64,000 nt of DNA from Ephydatia muelleri (GCA_013339895.1 JABACO010000001.1:32655501-32719500), one strand, 5' to 3'. Counted from the first letter of the stretch, positions 43,390-56,675 are shown. Numbers and translations are program-made. Notes: generated by a model from the letters alone, not told the origin.

Positions 43390-44480
43390 CTGTCTGAGAG
43401 GGAATCCAGGTTTCAGCAACAGCAAGGTCGATGGCATTGTGATGGAAGATGCCCTGAACCGTTTCAATTTTGACATCCCAGTATTTCTGATCTTCATCCA
43501 CCCATATTTGCTAGGCACCGAGACAGCGTTTGATTAAAACGTTCTGTAAGACCATTAGTCTAAGAAACAGAAGTGGTATTTTTAAATGGATATCCACATC
43601 AATAATTACATAAAATAAATACCTGTGGGTGATAGGCACGAGAGAGTCTGTGTTCAGCCTGGTAATCAAATAGAGCTGTCTTGTTATTCATTAGCAAACT
43701 CTCTACCTTGATCAGTTATGACAATTTCAGGAGCTCCAAAACGGCATGTTACCTACATTACAGGCACTGGCAGTTTATGCATTAGCAGTTTAATTTTATC
43801 TTACCGAGTACATGAATTTAGCCACAAGTGACTGCAGTTTTGTCTGGAAGAGCTGTGGCTTCTGCCCACTTTGAGAAATAATCGGTCAAGATGATGATGT
43901 ATTTATTGCCAAGTGATGTTTCTGGAAGTGGACCAATTAAATCCATTCCCACTTGGTGCCAGATTTGAGAATAGGATGTAGCACTCCAGCTGAAGCGTGA
44001 AGTTTTGTTGTCTCTTTGACAACGGTCACCTGCATGGTAAAATATCCATGTATAATTATACTAAGTCTTAATCATATGTTTACATGTTACAATCTTACGT
44101 ATGATTTAACATCTGTATATAGCCCAGGCCAGTAGTACGTCGATGCTATTGTGGCATTTGTCCTATTAACTCCGAAGTGACCATCGTCGACGTCATGTTA
44201 AGGAGACAATTCTCTGACGCTTATTTACAACTAGCCGAGTAGTACCCTGACATCCATCGTCTACGCGCGCTGTATGCATGAGGAAAGAGAAACTGTGATG
44301 TGACATACTTGCAATTGCAGCACGTCGTTTTGATTCTCGTGTAGTATAATTCACAGCGAAAAATGTGGCCCTCTTCAGTAACGCGTGTTTGTCCTATTTC
44401 GAAAAGGAAGAGGGATATACGCCTTCTTGAAGATACTTGTGTATCTCTTTAAAAGTAAACCGCCCCGTCTTTGTATCCAT
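43390..44480 (-). pseudogene. Ginger/KRBA2-like integrase gene with short introns, decayed
   Basis: Minus-strand exons separated by short introns: MDTKTGRFTFKEIHKYLQEG... from ATG 44480; VDDGHFGVNRTNATIASTYYW (zinc-finger His and WPGLY, about 44235-44110); IWHQVGMDLIGPLPETSLGN... DYFSKWAEATAL (first core Asp, 44035-43812); FGAPEIVITDQGREFANE (second Asp, 43751-43690) with HRLSRAYHP in a shifted frame; and TNGLTERFNQTLSRCLAN (catalytic Glu, from about 43571). A TAG after SFSK, a frameshift before the zinc finger and breaks in the last two exons make it a pseudogene. Gypsy-type integrases with introns and no reverse transcriptase are typical of Ginger DNA transposons and genes derived from them such as KRBA2. 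Element ends were not found. Confidence 0.72.
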
Positions 44481-45199
44481 CGTCACTCGCCATATGTGTG
44501 CTGCCACGTGCTTTCTAGATTTGGTAATGTATAATTTTTTTAAGGGTCCCCATTTCTCTGCGATGGTTTCCATTTTTACTTCGAATTGGGGATGGAGTCC
44601 TCAGTTCTATGGGGTCTCCAATTCTACCTGACACCGGAATAGAATTTTGACTCCAAGCGTTTGAAAAAGCGTTAGTGAAGACGCGCGAACTGCGTTCAGA
44701 CGAATCTACTTTTGTATGGACAACTTTACTTTTCTCGCTTGGTAAGGGGTTGAACTACTTCCTTTCGTTTCATTTTTTAACATGGTATTGTTCCAAGTTG
44801 CGATCGAGCAACTTGAATCGCCATTTTTTAGGCGCTTCAAGGTCATTCAATCCTGTGCGTGTCTTTTGTGTTCTACTTTGGTTATGTAAGTTTGAAGATG
44901 ATAAGAACTATTGGAAGACACTTTGGAGTGGTGAACCTCGTTCCGTTGCGCGTAAGTAGTTGTTTGGACGGGAAGGGATTTGTTGATATATTGACATAGT
45001 TTCGAAAGAGTGAGATAGTCAAAATTCAGCTGTGGCTCTAGTCAGTTGTCTCTGTGTGCTTTTTCTACATTCAATGTACTTGTGCTTTTCTGAAGTCTAT
45101 TCGATTTAGAGCACAATTTGATCTAGTGTTGCCTGTGTCCATAGTTACCTGATATGTGTGTAATGTTGCTAGTCTGTGTGTATCAGTGTTCTAGTTATC
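44481..45199. other. Intergenic, nothing recognised
   Basis: The 94-codon open frame at 44675-44959 lacks recognisable features. Pyrimidine-rich; no repeats. Confidence 0.4.
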
Positions 45200-46085
<886 letters not shown>

Positions 46086-46089
46086 GCAT

Positions 46090-46700
46090 TCGTAGACATT
46101 ACTTTTTTTTCAATTCAATTATTCAATTCAAATTCAAATTCAATTCTAATGTATACACATGAATATACAGAAAGAGGCAAGTAATGGCATGCACTTACGA
46201 ACTGCCTACAGGCCTAAGAAAAGGTTACAAAACACAAAAGGATGAAAGATCAACTCACTGAGTCGGGAACGAAAAGTTTCAATGTTCAATGACGAGACAA
46301 CATCTTGAGGTAGATGGTTCCATATGGGGATAACATGTTCGGTGAAAAAGTGTGCTCGAAATGTATGATGGGGTAAACATTTAGATCGCAGGATACAAGA
46401 ATGACCTCTGATGTAGTATGGCGTGACAAGTTTGGTGAAGAAGTTGTCAATTTGTGATATATCTTGAACACATGACAAGGTTGTAATAGACTATCCTATC
46501 CACTGAGGTCTGTAGACCAAGACGATTACCATAGTCCATATATGGTATACCAGCATGCTGTATTTGGCTCGAGTGAAAAATCTCTGGGCCACATTTGATA
46601 TCCTTGTGGAGTCAGGGGTTCCAAACTTGGGTACTACTTTCCAGAAGAGGACGTACATACATGTACACCTTGTAAAGACGCACGAGGACAGACACATCAT
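46090..46700 (-). pseudogene. LINE (CR1/jockey-type) 3' end relic
   Basis: The minus strand encodes GIPYMDYGNRLGLQTSVDRI, then RGHSCILRSKCLPHHTFRAH and FFTEHVIPIWNHLPQDVVSS followed by NIETFRSRLSEL before the stop at 46206. The RGHS...F--R-I--WN-LP--VV--S---FK-RL pattern is the C-terminus of many non-LTR reverse transcriptases. A frame change separates the two parts. The 3' tail is a simple repeat (TTTGAATTGAA-like, 46090-46145) instead of plain poly-A, as in some CR1-like LINEs. The element is 5'-truncated. Confidence 0.72.
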
Positions 46701-46969
46701 TAAAATGAAAGCCTTTCAATAGAAGGGAGCTCCTATTGAAAGCCATGTCAGCAACACTGGAACAATGTGAGCTCGTAATTCGTACAGCAGCGGGCTCAAC
46801 GAGAGTTCAGAAAAGTTCTATGTATATATAGGAATGACTAGTAAGTTAATTAACATATATGCAATGGGAACATCAACAACAGAAACAAGAGCCACCTAGC
46901 ATTGTAGGATTTGAGCTGCTTCTTTTCAGCCTTTAGTATGTCCCCGATGGTGGTTGGTATTGTGGCTAG
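46701..46969. other. Short spacer, nothing recognised
   Basis: No feature seen. Confidence 0.35.
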
Positions 46970-47516
46970 TTATTGGGCATCCATGTTGACAGGGTTTTCA
47001 ATCATTTCAGGTGATCCTACAAGAGACCGGATGCTGAATGCCTTCTTTGATCGCTTGTTGAGTCTCAAATGACGTAGAAGTACATGTGCCCACGCCTTGA
47101 CCCCTATCCAAAACACATTCTGCATTCGGTTCACACTGGGATTATCAATCAAGCTGTCGCTCACGCGTTTTACCTGCCTCCTTTCAACGTCTGAAAGCGA
47201 GCGTATACGCGAATGTACGCTATATACACTCGTGTTCATCGCAACCCATTACCTTCAGAGTACCGCAAGATCGAGTGTGTATTTGCGATGATGTGTAGTT
47301 GCTGAGCCCATCATCCTGCTGTACTGTTGTTGTATTGAGCTCTGCAGCAATCGATATCGGTTCAGCAACGAAATTCATACTTGTGGTTGCACGACGCTCG
47401 GGATTTGACCGATGGGGTGTTTCCTGCATAACACTAACCTTTTTAGGACGACCACGCATACGGGGTTGGCATGGACAACACTTTTGTGCAACCCATCCCA
47501 GCATCGCACTTGTCAC
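46970..47516 (-). CDS. Two overlapping open frames, possible unknown gene with AT-hook
   Basis: 47516-47220 encodes MLGWVAQKCCPCQPRMRGRP (RGRPKK is an AT-hook-like motif), and 47239-46970 encodes HSRIRSLSDVERRQVKRVSD, then RMQNVFWIGVKAWAHVLLRH and a stop. They are in different frames and overlap by 20 bases, so one protein would need a frameshift or an unusually short intron; a GTAATG after SCGTLK is a candidate donor but no acceptor restores the frame. Family not recognised. Confidence 0.3.
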
Positions 47517-47539
47517 GCACGGGTTTCTTGTGTGAGCGA

Positions 47540-49360
47540 CATGACTAGCAATGACTTATTACGACACCGCTTTGTACTGTGACGGTCTGGGAACTAGTAT
47601 GAATAAGTTTGGGTATCTAGGTAAACCCTTGAACTGCTAAAATAGGCTGATCGTGATAGGCGTTGACAATTACGTCATTCCGATTGCTACATGTTGCGAA
47701 ATGCTAGGCTATCTTATTGTCCAATCCATGCATTACCTTTAAATGTACTGTTATTAGCGTACCATACAGTGTATATTGTTGCATGAAAATTTCACACATG
47801 ATGATACTAAATACGATTGTTTGGCCTAATTACTGAACCAGAGCTGCAGATGCAAATTTCTAGTGCCATTGAATATAATTATAATAATAGAAATAGCAGC
47901 TGTAAATGAATATGCATAATCTCGCAGGTTCACCTGATGTACTATTATGATGTGTAAAATTTTCATGCTGCAATAATCAAATACACTAGAGCTAAATAAG
48001 TCTGTGAAAATAGTTCTATTCAGAGTCGCTTGGCGTAAAAGGCTAGTCAAGCAGCAATGCAAGGGTTTTTTGCATCCATATCGGCAAGGTTAGGCATAAA
48101 TTCGGCTAGAGATATGAATACTGAATTAAGTTTTTGAAAACATATGGGGGTGGACCAGTGTAACCCCTTTTGCCCATAGATTATTGAACATATAATTTAT
48201 GGTTCGCCATGGTTTATGGTTTTGCGTTGCATTGATTCGTTAGTGAAGATAGAGATCTTGACACTCACGCAGGTTGGAGTCTGCGTCCTTCAGAACGCGG
48301 TAAGGCGTAAGCTTTTTACTAGACCTGCCATTGGAGGCTTTAGAAAGGGAGGCTTGCTGCCGTCACCAAATTGCACAGGTCTCCAGGGACCGGAAGAGCA
48401 GGGGATGGTGGCGGGGGGATAGATTAAAGCCCTCCTCCCCCACACACTATTTAGGTTAGGTTCCATGGTGTAATAAAGAAATCTTCAGTTTTGCGGCCGA
48501 AAGGGAGAAGCGTGCCCCTCCCTAGGGAGCACTGTAAGTGCTCCATGCTTTTGATGTTTGCATTACTCAGAAAGTTTCAACAAATTAATCAAATACACAT
48601 ACTCATAAATGAGATTCAATTTATCATCATGCAATTGCTAGAAGATTTCCGAAGGATGTTGCGGTAGCTTGACCCTTTCATAAGCTTGATGCCTATTTCA
48701 ATTTAGCCATAAGTTTTCGGCTGTGGAATATGTGCATACCATTGTTCTGTTAGACAGCCTTATACATGTATGAGTTTTAAAAAATAACGAACTAACTGCA
48801 TAAAAAAATAAATGACTCCGGACTGTTGAATGCATGATTCCATAAATGATAGTCATCATGGAATACCAATCATATAAAAGGTCTTGATTCACAATATTTG
48901 ATCTCTGTGCACATCGGTTTATGCTTTAAAAACCAAGGTGTTTATTTCCAGTGCAAATGTAGCTGATGCATTTCATAGATGAGCATGACGCTCAACCTCC
49001 CAGGCATGTCTCCAAACTGCCGTTGTAAAGGTTTCACTCTTAGCTTCAACTCAATGTGGTTTTCGTTGATGCCTTTAGAGAAATTGACAGCACTTATTGA
49101 AAGTCGGTTTTGCAAATACTCTTGAAAGATCAGCAGTTTTTTATAGTGGCTAAATCTCATAAAACTGTCCAAAGTTTACATGAGGTTTCTCGCCTGCTGA
49201 AAGACAATATATTTAGTGAATTCTTCATAACAAAAAACGACACACTGGAAAGTTAGAAACTGTTAGAAACTGGCACGTATAAAGAGCCATCCACTGAGGA
49301 CCTACCTCGCAGTAGTTAAAACTTTGAGGCAAATATGTGTATAATTCAATGTAAAACTAT
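47540..49360. other. Long stretch without recognised features
   Basis: Scattered short open frames only. No repeats, element ends or RNA motifs recognised. Confidence 0.45.
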
Positions 49361-49362
49361 CA

Positions 49363-49750
49363 ATGTTCGCTTTTTATATAATAAGATTCACCTTTTGCCT
49401 ATTATGCTCATGTCTAATGGTATTTTTATCACTGAGTCTTGACTACGTTCTTCCATCTATAGTCTATCAAAAAGATAGACAAGATGGGTATGATGGTGTT
49501 GCTATTGTAGTGACAAATATTTACAATGTTGTACACGTTATGCTCTCTAAACCATTTTGTTTCTACTGAATGTTTGACTACTGATGTGTTCCTCACAAGG
49601 AATTACGCTTTTCGATTTATGTGTGTCTACAATCCTCCTTCAGCTAACAACCTACAATGCACTGTAAATATATGCACATGTATCTACTATTACTCTAGAA
49701 CATGTCATCCTGATTTTGGTGTTGGTGACTTTACTTCCCTGCTATAGCTT
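49363..49750 (+). pseudogene. LINE endonuclease-domain fragment
   Basis: Reads VYQKDRQDGYDGVAIVVTNI and, in a second frame, RNYAFRFMCVYNPPSANN, ending near CHPDFGVGDF. The (Y)-K-DR--GYGGVAI and CVY-PPS---(N) blocks, then a GDF like the conserved GDFN, match apurinic-type endonuclease domains of non-LTR retrotransposons. Both ends are missing. It lies directly upstream of the receptor exons and may have displaced their 5' part. Confidence 0.5.
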
Positions 49751-49976
49751 GGAGTATTCATATCTGTGGTACAGAATATTCAATTCTTCAAGTCTTTACT
49801 GTGTGAGGTTGATCTTTGTAATGTTTATAAACTCTTCTCTTTCATATGGGCAGTTTTCCTCCATTACTTGCCTCTTCAGTTAATCCTTTTTATTATGAAA
49901 AGCAGTTTATATTTATTGTGTGATTCATTTGCATCCAAGTACTTACACAATATGACATTTTCATCTCTTATTGTAG

Positions 49977-52900
49977 TGGCCCTTTCATTGAATATTCAAG
50001 CTGTATCTGTTCTCAATCCTGACAGCACCCTAAACCAACTTGAATTATCTTGGATGCCAGTGGTAATTGGTCACATTGGTTGGTTGCATAATAGCATCCG
50101 TATCTCCCTTACAGGGAGGCAATGTGACCACATACACAGTGAGAGTTGTGGGTTCTAACAGCTCTGTTGGTCAAGGTTGCACTGTCTGTACAACTTCACC
50201 ATGTCTCTATGTCCACCAAGTCACACACATGGCTCACAATTACAACATTTTTGTGACATCTATAAATCAAGATGCAAAATTTGGCTTCCAAAACAGCATA
50301 ACGTTCAGTGAGTTAAAAAATACTTATAATGATGATAACAGTTCTATTTGTATTGCGTGTATATTGTATCAGCTATACATGTATATACGCTGTGTCGGTT
50401 GAATGTAGTTTTGTAATTCTAATTACAAATTGTCATCACAAAAAAGAACTACAAAACAAAATTGAAATCAGACTGCTTATACATGAAGTCATATACTGTA
50501 CGGTATGCCGGCTTCATGCACTGCATCAAGTTAGTCTTTGTACTACAATGCTCACACTATGCAGTACGATCGCACAAACAATTCAAAACAAACATATTCA
50601 GCTATGCAGTACACATCCAATGGCATTCAGTACACACCAACACAATATAGGTACTCAGTACATGCAAATGTGCAGTAATATTCCAAATTCATACACATAC
50701 AACTTTAAAAATAACTATCAATAACTTGAGCCACAGCCATTAAGTTCTATTACTTTAGTATAACTTTACATAAATGTCCCATGTATTTAGCACATTTTGG
50801 TTTGTCAGCAGTGTACCAGTAGGAAAGAATTCCATCGATCAGTTCTTGATTCACTTTTGGTTTGATCTCTTGGCACATAAATTCCTTTAATTCATGCCAG
50901 ACATTTTCATTTGGATTCAGGTCTGGAGACTCAGGAGATGTTAGCCACCAGTTCACTTCTTTAGCGATCATCCAATCCTGTGTGTATTAGGAAGTATGTT
51001 TGGAATGAATGTCCATCATATGATGATAGTGTTCAGGAGTCGATATTTGAATTGAAGGCAAGAGTGTAGAATCCAGTATTCTTATTAAAAGCTTCTTTTT
51101 CATTGTACCATCAAAAAAAAAAGTTGCACCTCTTCCCTGGATGTTGATAGCAGCCCTAACATAAACCATTGTACAGTGTTTTGGCCTGTAAGAGGTTAAA
51201 TCAATGCAAATCAGTGACATGGTGACATGTATCTTGGCTCATGTTTTGGAACTTCTCTTATATTGCGACAGCAGAAGCGTCAATGGTTGGCTCTACATTT
51301 GTTCATCAGTCCACAGGGCATCTTCAAAATTGTTTGATAAATTTGCTGTCACTCACTCCAACCGCTTTTGCTGATTAGTGTCATGAATGAGCTTAACAGT
51401 ATGCATTGCCATGAAATGTCTAGTGATGTGACCAGCACCTTAGGACAGTGCACGAAGGCTGATCTTGTAGCCTCAACAAAACAAAAATTCATACAATTGG
51501 TGCACTGTTATTTCGTGATCAAGGCGTAACTGTTCTTTGACAAGCACTTTGATTTCAGCTGTCACTTTCGATCATCGACTGGAACCTAATTGTCCACCAA
51601 TAGATTTTGTTTTCTCATACCCCTTAAGAAAGATATACACTTTTTTCCACTTACAAGAAAGTTTCTCCTCCTTCAGCAGTTTGCATATTGTCAGCGCCTT
51701 GTACTCTTTGCGGGCAAGAAATATAATCCAAAGCTTCAGATAGTCACTGCACACGGGCCGTTTTGTTAAACAAATTAAATTAGATTGCACGTATTATCTG
51801 GAAGTATGTTAAAAAGATGACTCAGGGATTATATTTAGATTACATACTGAGGTGATCAATAGTTATCATTAAAACCATACTGAGCCATGCAATCCTAAAT
51901 AGGGAAGCCATATCTTTGTTGCACCATCATAGTATGAAGACTAACGGTGATGGTTATTTTGACCGATACTGTATGAATGCCGGATTCATGTATAAAACTG
52001 CCAATACCTATACGATTGATGCAAGAGTAAAAACATTAGGTTTGCTGTGATTTTGTTCCAATGTAATTCATTGATATGTATGCATGATTATAGATGTACA
52101 GTATTGATCAAGATCACCTAAGCTCTGCTCGTATCAATGGTATTGGTGCAAATGTTGGTGGATCAATATGAAATATACAAGTGAATAACTATTAAAATTA
52201 TGATCATTTAGCTCACTTTCACCTTGGCACACCATGACTGTAATGTAGATGCACTTTATCAATGCTGTCATTGACACGTGGATCAACTAGTGGTAATATT
52301 GTGGTGCATTCTACCATTTATCTTACTTAAGCCGAAAACAATGTGATGTAAAGGAACCAAACTCTACTGCATGAACTCTGGCTTCATAGGAACGCTTCTT
52401 GTCCTGTTCTATACATTGATAGCATTGAGTCATGGGTTCATTCGCATCAGACTTGGCAAAAGGATTAAACACTTTTATGTCAATGTATGTTTTCTGTCTG
52501 TTGGGAACCAAATATTTCTGCAACAACTAGTAAATGAGCATCATCGCATTTGTTGTCTGGTACTTTAAAATTCACCTGATAGAGGTTGTAGGCAAGGTTC
52601 AGTTCCAACGTTGCAACATACGTCAGTAAGGAAAGTTGCAGTGATGTCCTGTAACTTATTGTGATGTATAGTACAGATAGCCATCACATGGGACACTTTA
52701 AGGCATGTTCAACAGAAAATATGTTGCCACCAACGTAATGTGAGCAAAGAGCACTTTAAAATGCTTCGTTATATAAGGTAATGCCATGCACCTGGATTGG
52801 TAGCCATGGATGTGGAAGCAACAGTTTCGCTTGCAACTTCCATTGATCCATGAAGACAAGCGGGTGGCTTAACCATTAGCGCATCAAACTGGACAGATTG

Positions 52901-54422
52901 AAACTGTCTTATTGCTCTTGATACATTTAGCATCTAGCAGTTGGCTGTGCATCTATGGTTTCAAATAGTAACATTGTTGATTGTTTCAGTATGAGATCAA
53001 CAAGAGCCTGGTGAGTTTGACTGAATTTTGAAACAGAATAGGAGATTGAGAAACTGGTTTATATATAGTGTAAACTTGAATCAAAATTATTCAAACAAGC
53101 TGCATATACGTGCACAACATACATATAATATGAGTCATTGCTTTGCAGGTCCTAACAATTCTGTCGTTAAAAATATATCATTGTTGAGCTACAGTAACTC
53201 CATTGGTTGTTCATTCCTGAACAACCAGTCCTTCTACTGTATGGTGTGCTGCAGTACTGATCCCTCTGTTCCTCCTGATTCAAGTGTGTACAACATCTCC
53301 ACTACCAGAGGCACAGAGGTGACTGTCTCCCTACAAAACCTCACCAGTAGTCAGATGTACCACTGCAAAGCAGCAGCTACCACCACTAAGTCTTCACGCT
53401 GTGCTGGTCCAGTGATTGGAGGTGTGAAGATGTATTTCAGCTTTGTGGCAAGCCTTCCCTCCATCACCTTTGCCACTACATGTAGGTTTATTCATTGAGC
53501 ACTCTATATATTTAGCATCACAATATACAGGCACAAGCATGACACTTATTTGGCAACTCACTATTCCACTTCTTACGAAATTAGGTCTGTCAACGAAAGC
53601 AAAATAAATAGTTGGTCTTTAGTACTGTATGGCATGCCAATGCTAAGGTCACAATTTAGTGGGTTACATGCATGTTTAAATGTATTTATATCAGAAACTA
53701 GTTTTTCAAACCATTGCTGAATGTTTAATAATCCATATAGTCGATGTGGATTAACAATTCTCCTTTTGTGCTCAAGCGCCTTCTCCAAGTTTTATAATAA
53801 CAGGCAGTCTTTTCGTGTGGATTATTGGGCAATCGGGTAGTTAGTGCAATGTAATAAACATTAATTTCAAAGTTGTGTCTAACTCTTATTGTAGTGCCAA
53901 TCACTTAGATGAATATTGAAGCAATATCTGTCCTCAACCCCAATAACACCCTTCACCAACTTGAGCTATCCTCGTTCCCTGTAGTGACAAATGTAGTCGA
54001 CAGATAATCTATGCGATTGATTGTATTTCAAGAACCACAAACATTACTTTAGTTTAATTTCAGTTCAAAGTAGCATACAGTACTAGCCATGCAGCACATG
54101 CATAGATCTCTATTAACGTACGTTGCAACCTGATAAATTCTGTGTTGAATTTAAAAAAGTTTTATTTTCATCTGCAGCAAACATGGCCTCCATTGACACT
54201 TATATTTTTATTGGAATAACCATTGCCATCTCATTTGTTGTGTTCTTCTCACTGGGAGTGTTGGTGACCACATGTATTGGCTGTATGGTGAAAACGAGGT
54301 CCAAAGTTACTCTTCATCATCCTGCCATGGAATCAACAGCATATGAGATGATAGAAAGTATGCAGAAGAAAATCACAGCGATTGAGGTGGAGCCCAACTT
54401 TGCATATGGAACTGCAAAGTAG
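49977..54422 (+). CDS. Fibronectin-III-like single-pass receptor, 3' exons
   Basis: Exons: 49977-50062 and 50115-50307 (a fibronectin-III-like domain, AVSVLNPDSTLNQLELSW ... GGNVTTYTVRVVG), separated by a 52-bp intron; 53149-53481 (second extracellular module, SIGCSFLNNQSFYCMVCCST, EVTVSLQNLTSSQMYHCKAA); and 54178-54422 (membrane span YIFIGITIAISFVVFFSLGV, a short cytoplasmic tail with YEMI and NFAYGTAK, stop). All junctions are GT/AG. Many N-glycosylation sites. Tail tyrosines suggest phosphorylation-dependent signalling, as in many sponge receptors, by inference. Upstream exons and signal peptide were not found. The intron 50308-53148 carries two transposon relics in antisense, and a decayed duplicate of the first exon lies at 53895-53990. 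Confidence 0.65.
50750..51800 (-). pseudogene. Tc1/mariner transposase relic
   Basis: The minus strand shows ARKEYKALTICKLLKEEKLS and FLKGYEKTKSIGGQLGSS (N-terminal helix-turn-helix, about 51710-51575), LSNNFEDALWTDE near 51310 (first catalytic Asp), VYVRAAINIQGRGATFFFDG (about 51170-51110) and SPESPDLNPNENVWHELKEF (about 50945-50875; second Asp of the DD34E/D pattern). Several stops and shifts separate them. It lies inside the receptor's large intron, antisense to it. Terminal repeats were not found. Confidence 0.75.
52320..52940 (-). pseudogene. Retroelement-like C-terminal fragment (HY-GNIFSVEHAL, FNPFA motifs)
   Basis: The minus strand reads HYVGGNIFSVEHALKCP (about 52750-52700) and, after a broken stretch, YIDIKVFNPFAKSDANEPMT, YQCIEQDKKRSYEARVHAVE, FGSFTSHCF (52500-52330). 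I recognise the order as the C-terminal end of a repetitive retroelement-linked protein common in sponges and cnidarians, with HxL-type Cys/His block followed by DVRVFNP. No reverse transcriptase domain is left. Lies in the receptor intron, antisense. Confidence 0.5.
53895..53990 (+). pseudogene. Decayed duplicate of the receptor's first fibronectin exon
   Basis: AGCAATATCTGTCCTCAACC... corresponds to AGCTGTATCTGTTCTCAATC at 50000, encoding EAISVLNPNNTLHQLELSS. It has the same upstream TTATTGTAG acceptor, but a TAG follows a few codons in and the donor side is altered. Confidence 0.65.
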
Positions 54423-55235
54423 AGAAGAAAAAAGTGTGATGATTGTGCTATCAATTAGTGCATGCTATCTGTGAATTAGTTTAGTGTATGACTATATGAT
54501 TGTGCATTACATATGTGATATTAAAAATACAATGGTGTTTTATTTGTAAGCACGGCTTTGCTTGAGATGTGTATTTTTAGTTACACGTATATGTGCCAAC
54601 TGTGACATTCCATGCGCTTTGTAAGAATATGATGATTGAAATGGGTTCGAGCATCAAGCTTGTGTCTGAAGAGATCCAGGGTAATGTGGAAGAATGGACA
54701 AGGCTTTGATGATGCATCAATCATGAATTACCACCTAGTTATTCATTGATTTGCATTTTTTTGTATGCGCGTAATAATCTACTCGGGGAAGAAGTACTTC
54801 AATCATATAATATGGCCAGGCATATGGAAAAATTAGCAGTTTCCAAAGTTGTGAAAGTTTTTTATGGAATTAGTTTGTCAATCAGGCATTTGGACCAGTG
54901 GCGTTGTGGCTCACCCGCCACTGAGGGGGAGCAGAGGTATTCAAAAGTGCCGCCCTCCCCCCACCCCCCATTTTGTGCACTCAATTAGCATATGAATATG
55001 TGTACATGTCCTCCGCGGCAAATCATGTTGATAACGAAGTGTATCATTTACCACAAAATTGTCATTTTCCTGTGCAAGTGAAGAGAAATTGTGTGTTGTG
55101 CTCCTGTCCAACATCAGACCCATATACATACACATTAAATGGAACTACAACAATGCACTTGAGAGGTGAGAGGAAGAACTTGCAAATGAATCGATCATTG
55201 ATTCTTTTATTTCGCGTTCTACTGACAAGAACAAT
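54423..55235. other. Receptor 3' region and spacer
   Basis: 3' flank of the receptor gene; a polyadenylation signal could not be assigned firmly. A C-rich GCCGCCCTCCCCCCACCCC patch lies at 54950-54970. Confidence 0.35.
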
Positions 55236-55345
55236 AATCCTTCAAGCCTCTTCTGCACCATCGTAGACCTTAATCCTTCCAGCCTCTCCTGCACCATCAT
55301 AGACCTTAATCCTACCAACATCTCCTGCACCATCGTAGACCTTAA
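55236..55345. repeat. 36-bp minisatellite, three copies
   Basis: CCTTCAAGCCTCTTCTGCAC-CATCGTAGACCTTAAT repeats at about 55238, 55274 and 55310. The minus strand stays open with a GLRSTMVQERLE repeat. No evidence of a gene. Confidence 0.8.
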
Positions 55346-55689
55346 TCGTATTTTCACATGCTTTAGCACAGGAAAGCTACCCTCCGCAGCTTGTCTGTGC
55401 TACCCCGTGCTCTTGTCTAGAAAGAGTGGCAATCCCAACAATTCTATGCGTACTGAGATGGAAAAAATGGTTTGCAAGCTGATAACACAGGCATTTACTA
55501 ATTATGTGCAAACCTTGCAGCCAGACAAGGTACCATGGAGTGGTATGCATTTGACGTTGAATCGTGGCATGCATCAGTTAAAATCCACTATTAACACGTT
55601 TCTTTACAAATGTGGAACTCTAACCTCTCTAATTGTAGCGTAGTGAGGGCTTTCCTTCCCACGCTCTACAGCAGCCTTCATGGACTCTT

Positions 55690-56045
55690 CTGCTGCATCT
55701 GCTATAACTTGCTGGTACAGTCTGTCCACATAAACTGATGACATTGGCATTGATTTTGTTGGGCCACTTGTGAAGTCTAAGTCAGATAATCAATCATCCT
55801 GACTGTGTGTGACTACTCTAAATGGGTAGAAGCAGTTCCACTTCCATCTAAACATGCAATTGGAGTTGCCAATCTACAAGGTAGGTCAATGAAGCAACGT
55901 TTTCCTATGTGTAATTACATTATAAATGCATTTACATTGCAACTGATATATGTGCTTATTATTTTAAAAATTAAGTTATAGTACATTAATATAATGCAAT
56001 GCCCACTCCAGGCCCTTAGCCAGGGAGGAGGGCGTGTTTTGTTAC
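55690..56045 (+). pseudogene. Ginger-like integrase core exon
   Basis: Reads DIGIDFVGPLVKSKSDN, then after a small frame change LTVCDYSKWVEAVPLPSKHA and IGVANLQ with a GTAGGT donor at about 55880. This is the first half of a D,D,E integrase core. The downstream intron-like part (to 56045) is near-identical to 33186-33390. The 55407-55643 open frame just upstream has no recognisable features. Confidence 0.6.
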
Positions 56046-56059
56046 GAACTCATTGAACG

Positions 56060-56175
56060 AATAGCGGACCGTTTTTGGCAAGGTAGGACCACTTTTGGCG
56101 AACAAATATAGTCCGGCCGGAACATTTTTGGCGACCAAAAGTTGTCCGCCGGACCACTTTTAGGTAGGACCACTT
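56060..56175. repeat. Degenerate GGACCACTTTTGGC repeat
   Basis: GGACCGTTTTTGGC, GGACCACTTTTGGCG, GGAACATTTTTGGCG, GGACCACTTTTAGG and GGACCACTTTTGCC occur within 115 bp, partly in CCGGCCGGA palindromic context. Resembles the TTTGGTCC cluster at 19780-19895. Confidence 0.6.
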
Positions 56176-56675
56176 TTGCCATGACAGTCCCCAGTCCTTA
56201 CATAATGGTAAGGTTCTAAGCTACCTTGACAAAGCCGTCATGGCAACAAGACTGATGCCAATACACAAAGCTACAGAGACATTGGGAGAGTGGTCCAGAG
56301 TGTTTTCCTGACATTGCTATCAATACAATAACAATACCACGGGTATGCCCTATGTTCATGCACACGCTGTCTTAGCTTGCAGTCAGCATGACATCAGTAC
56401 AACCCAAGACCCGTCCTGGACATGGAGACTGTTATTTGAAACTAGGTCACATTGTGCCTTTGTTCATGAGCTGCCCCTAATTTGATACAGGCATAGATAT
56501 TATAGTTACAGGGATTGGAAACAAGCCCAATCAACACTAGTTAACATCTACACTCCGCACATTCAGTCACTATTTAGAATTCTGAACGATGGTTTGTGAA
56601 GATATCTAGACGACGGTGAGTAAACTTAGTTCGCATGCAACTCATTATTTGAAAAAAGTGGTGTGTTTTCCTTAG

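Noticed and set aside
50490-51995. ATGCCGG(C/A)TTCATG motifs either side of the Tc1 relic as terminal repeats
   Set aside because: They are in the same orientation, not inverted, and too short.
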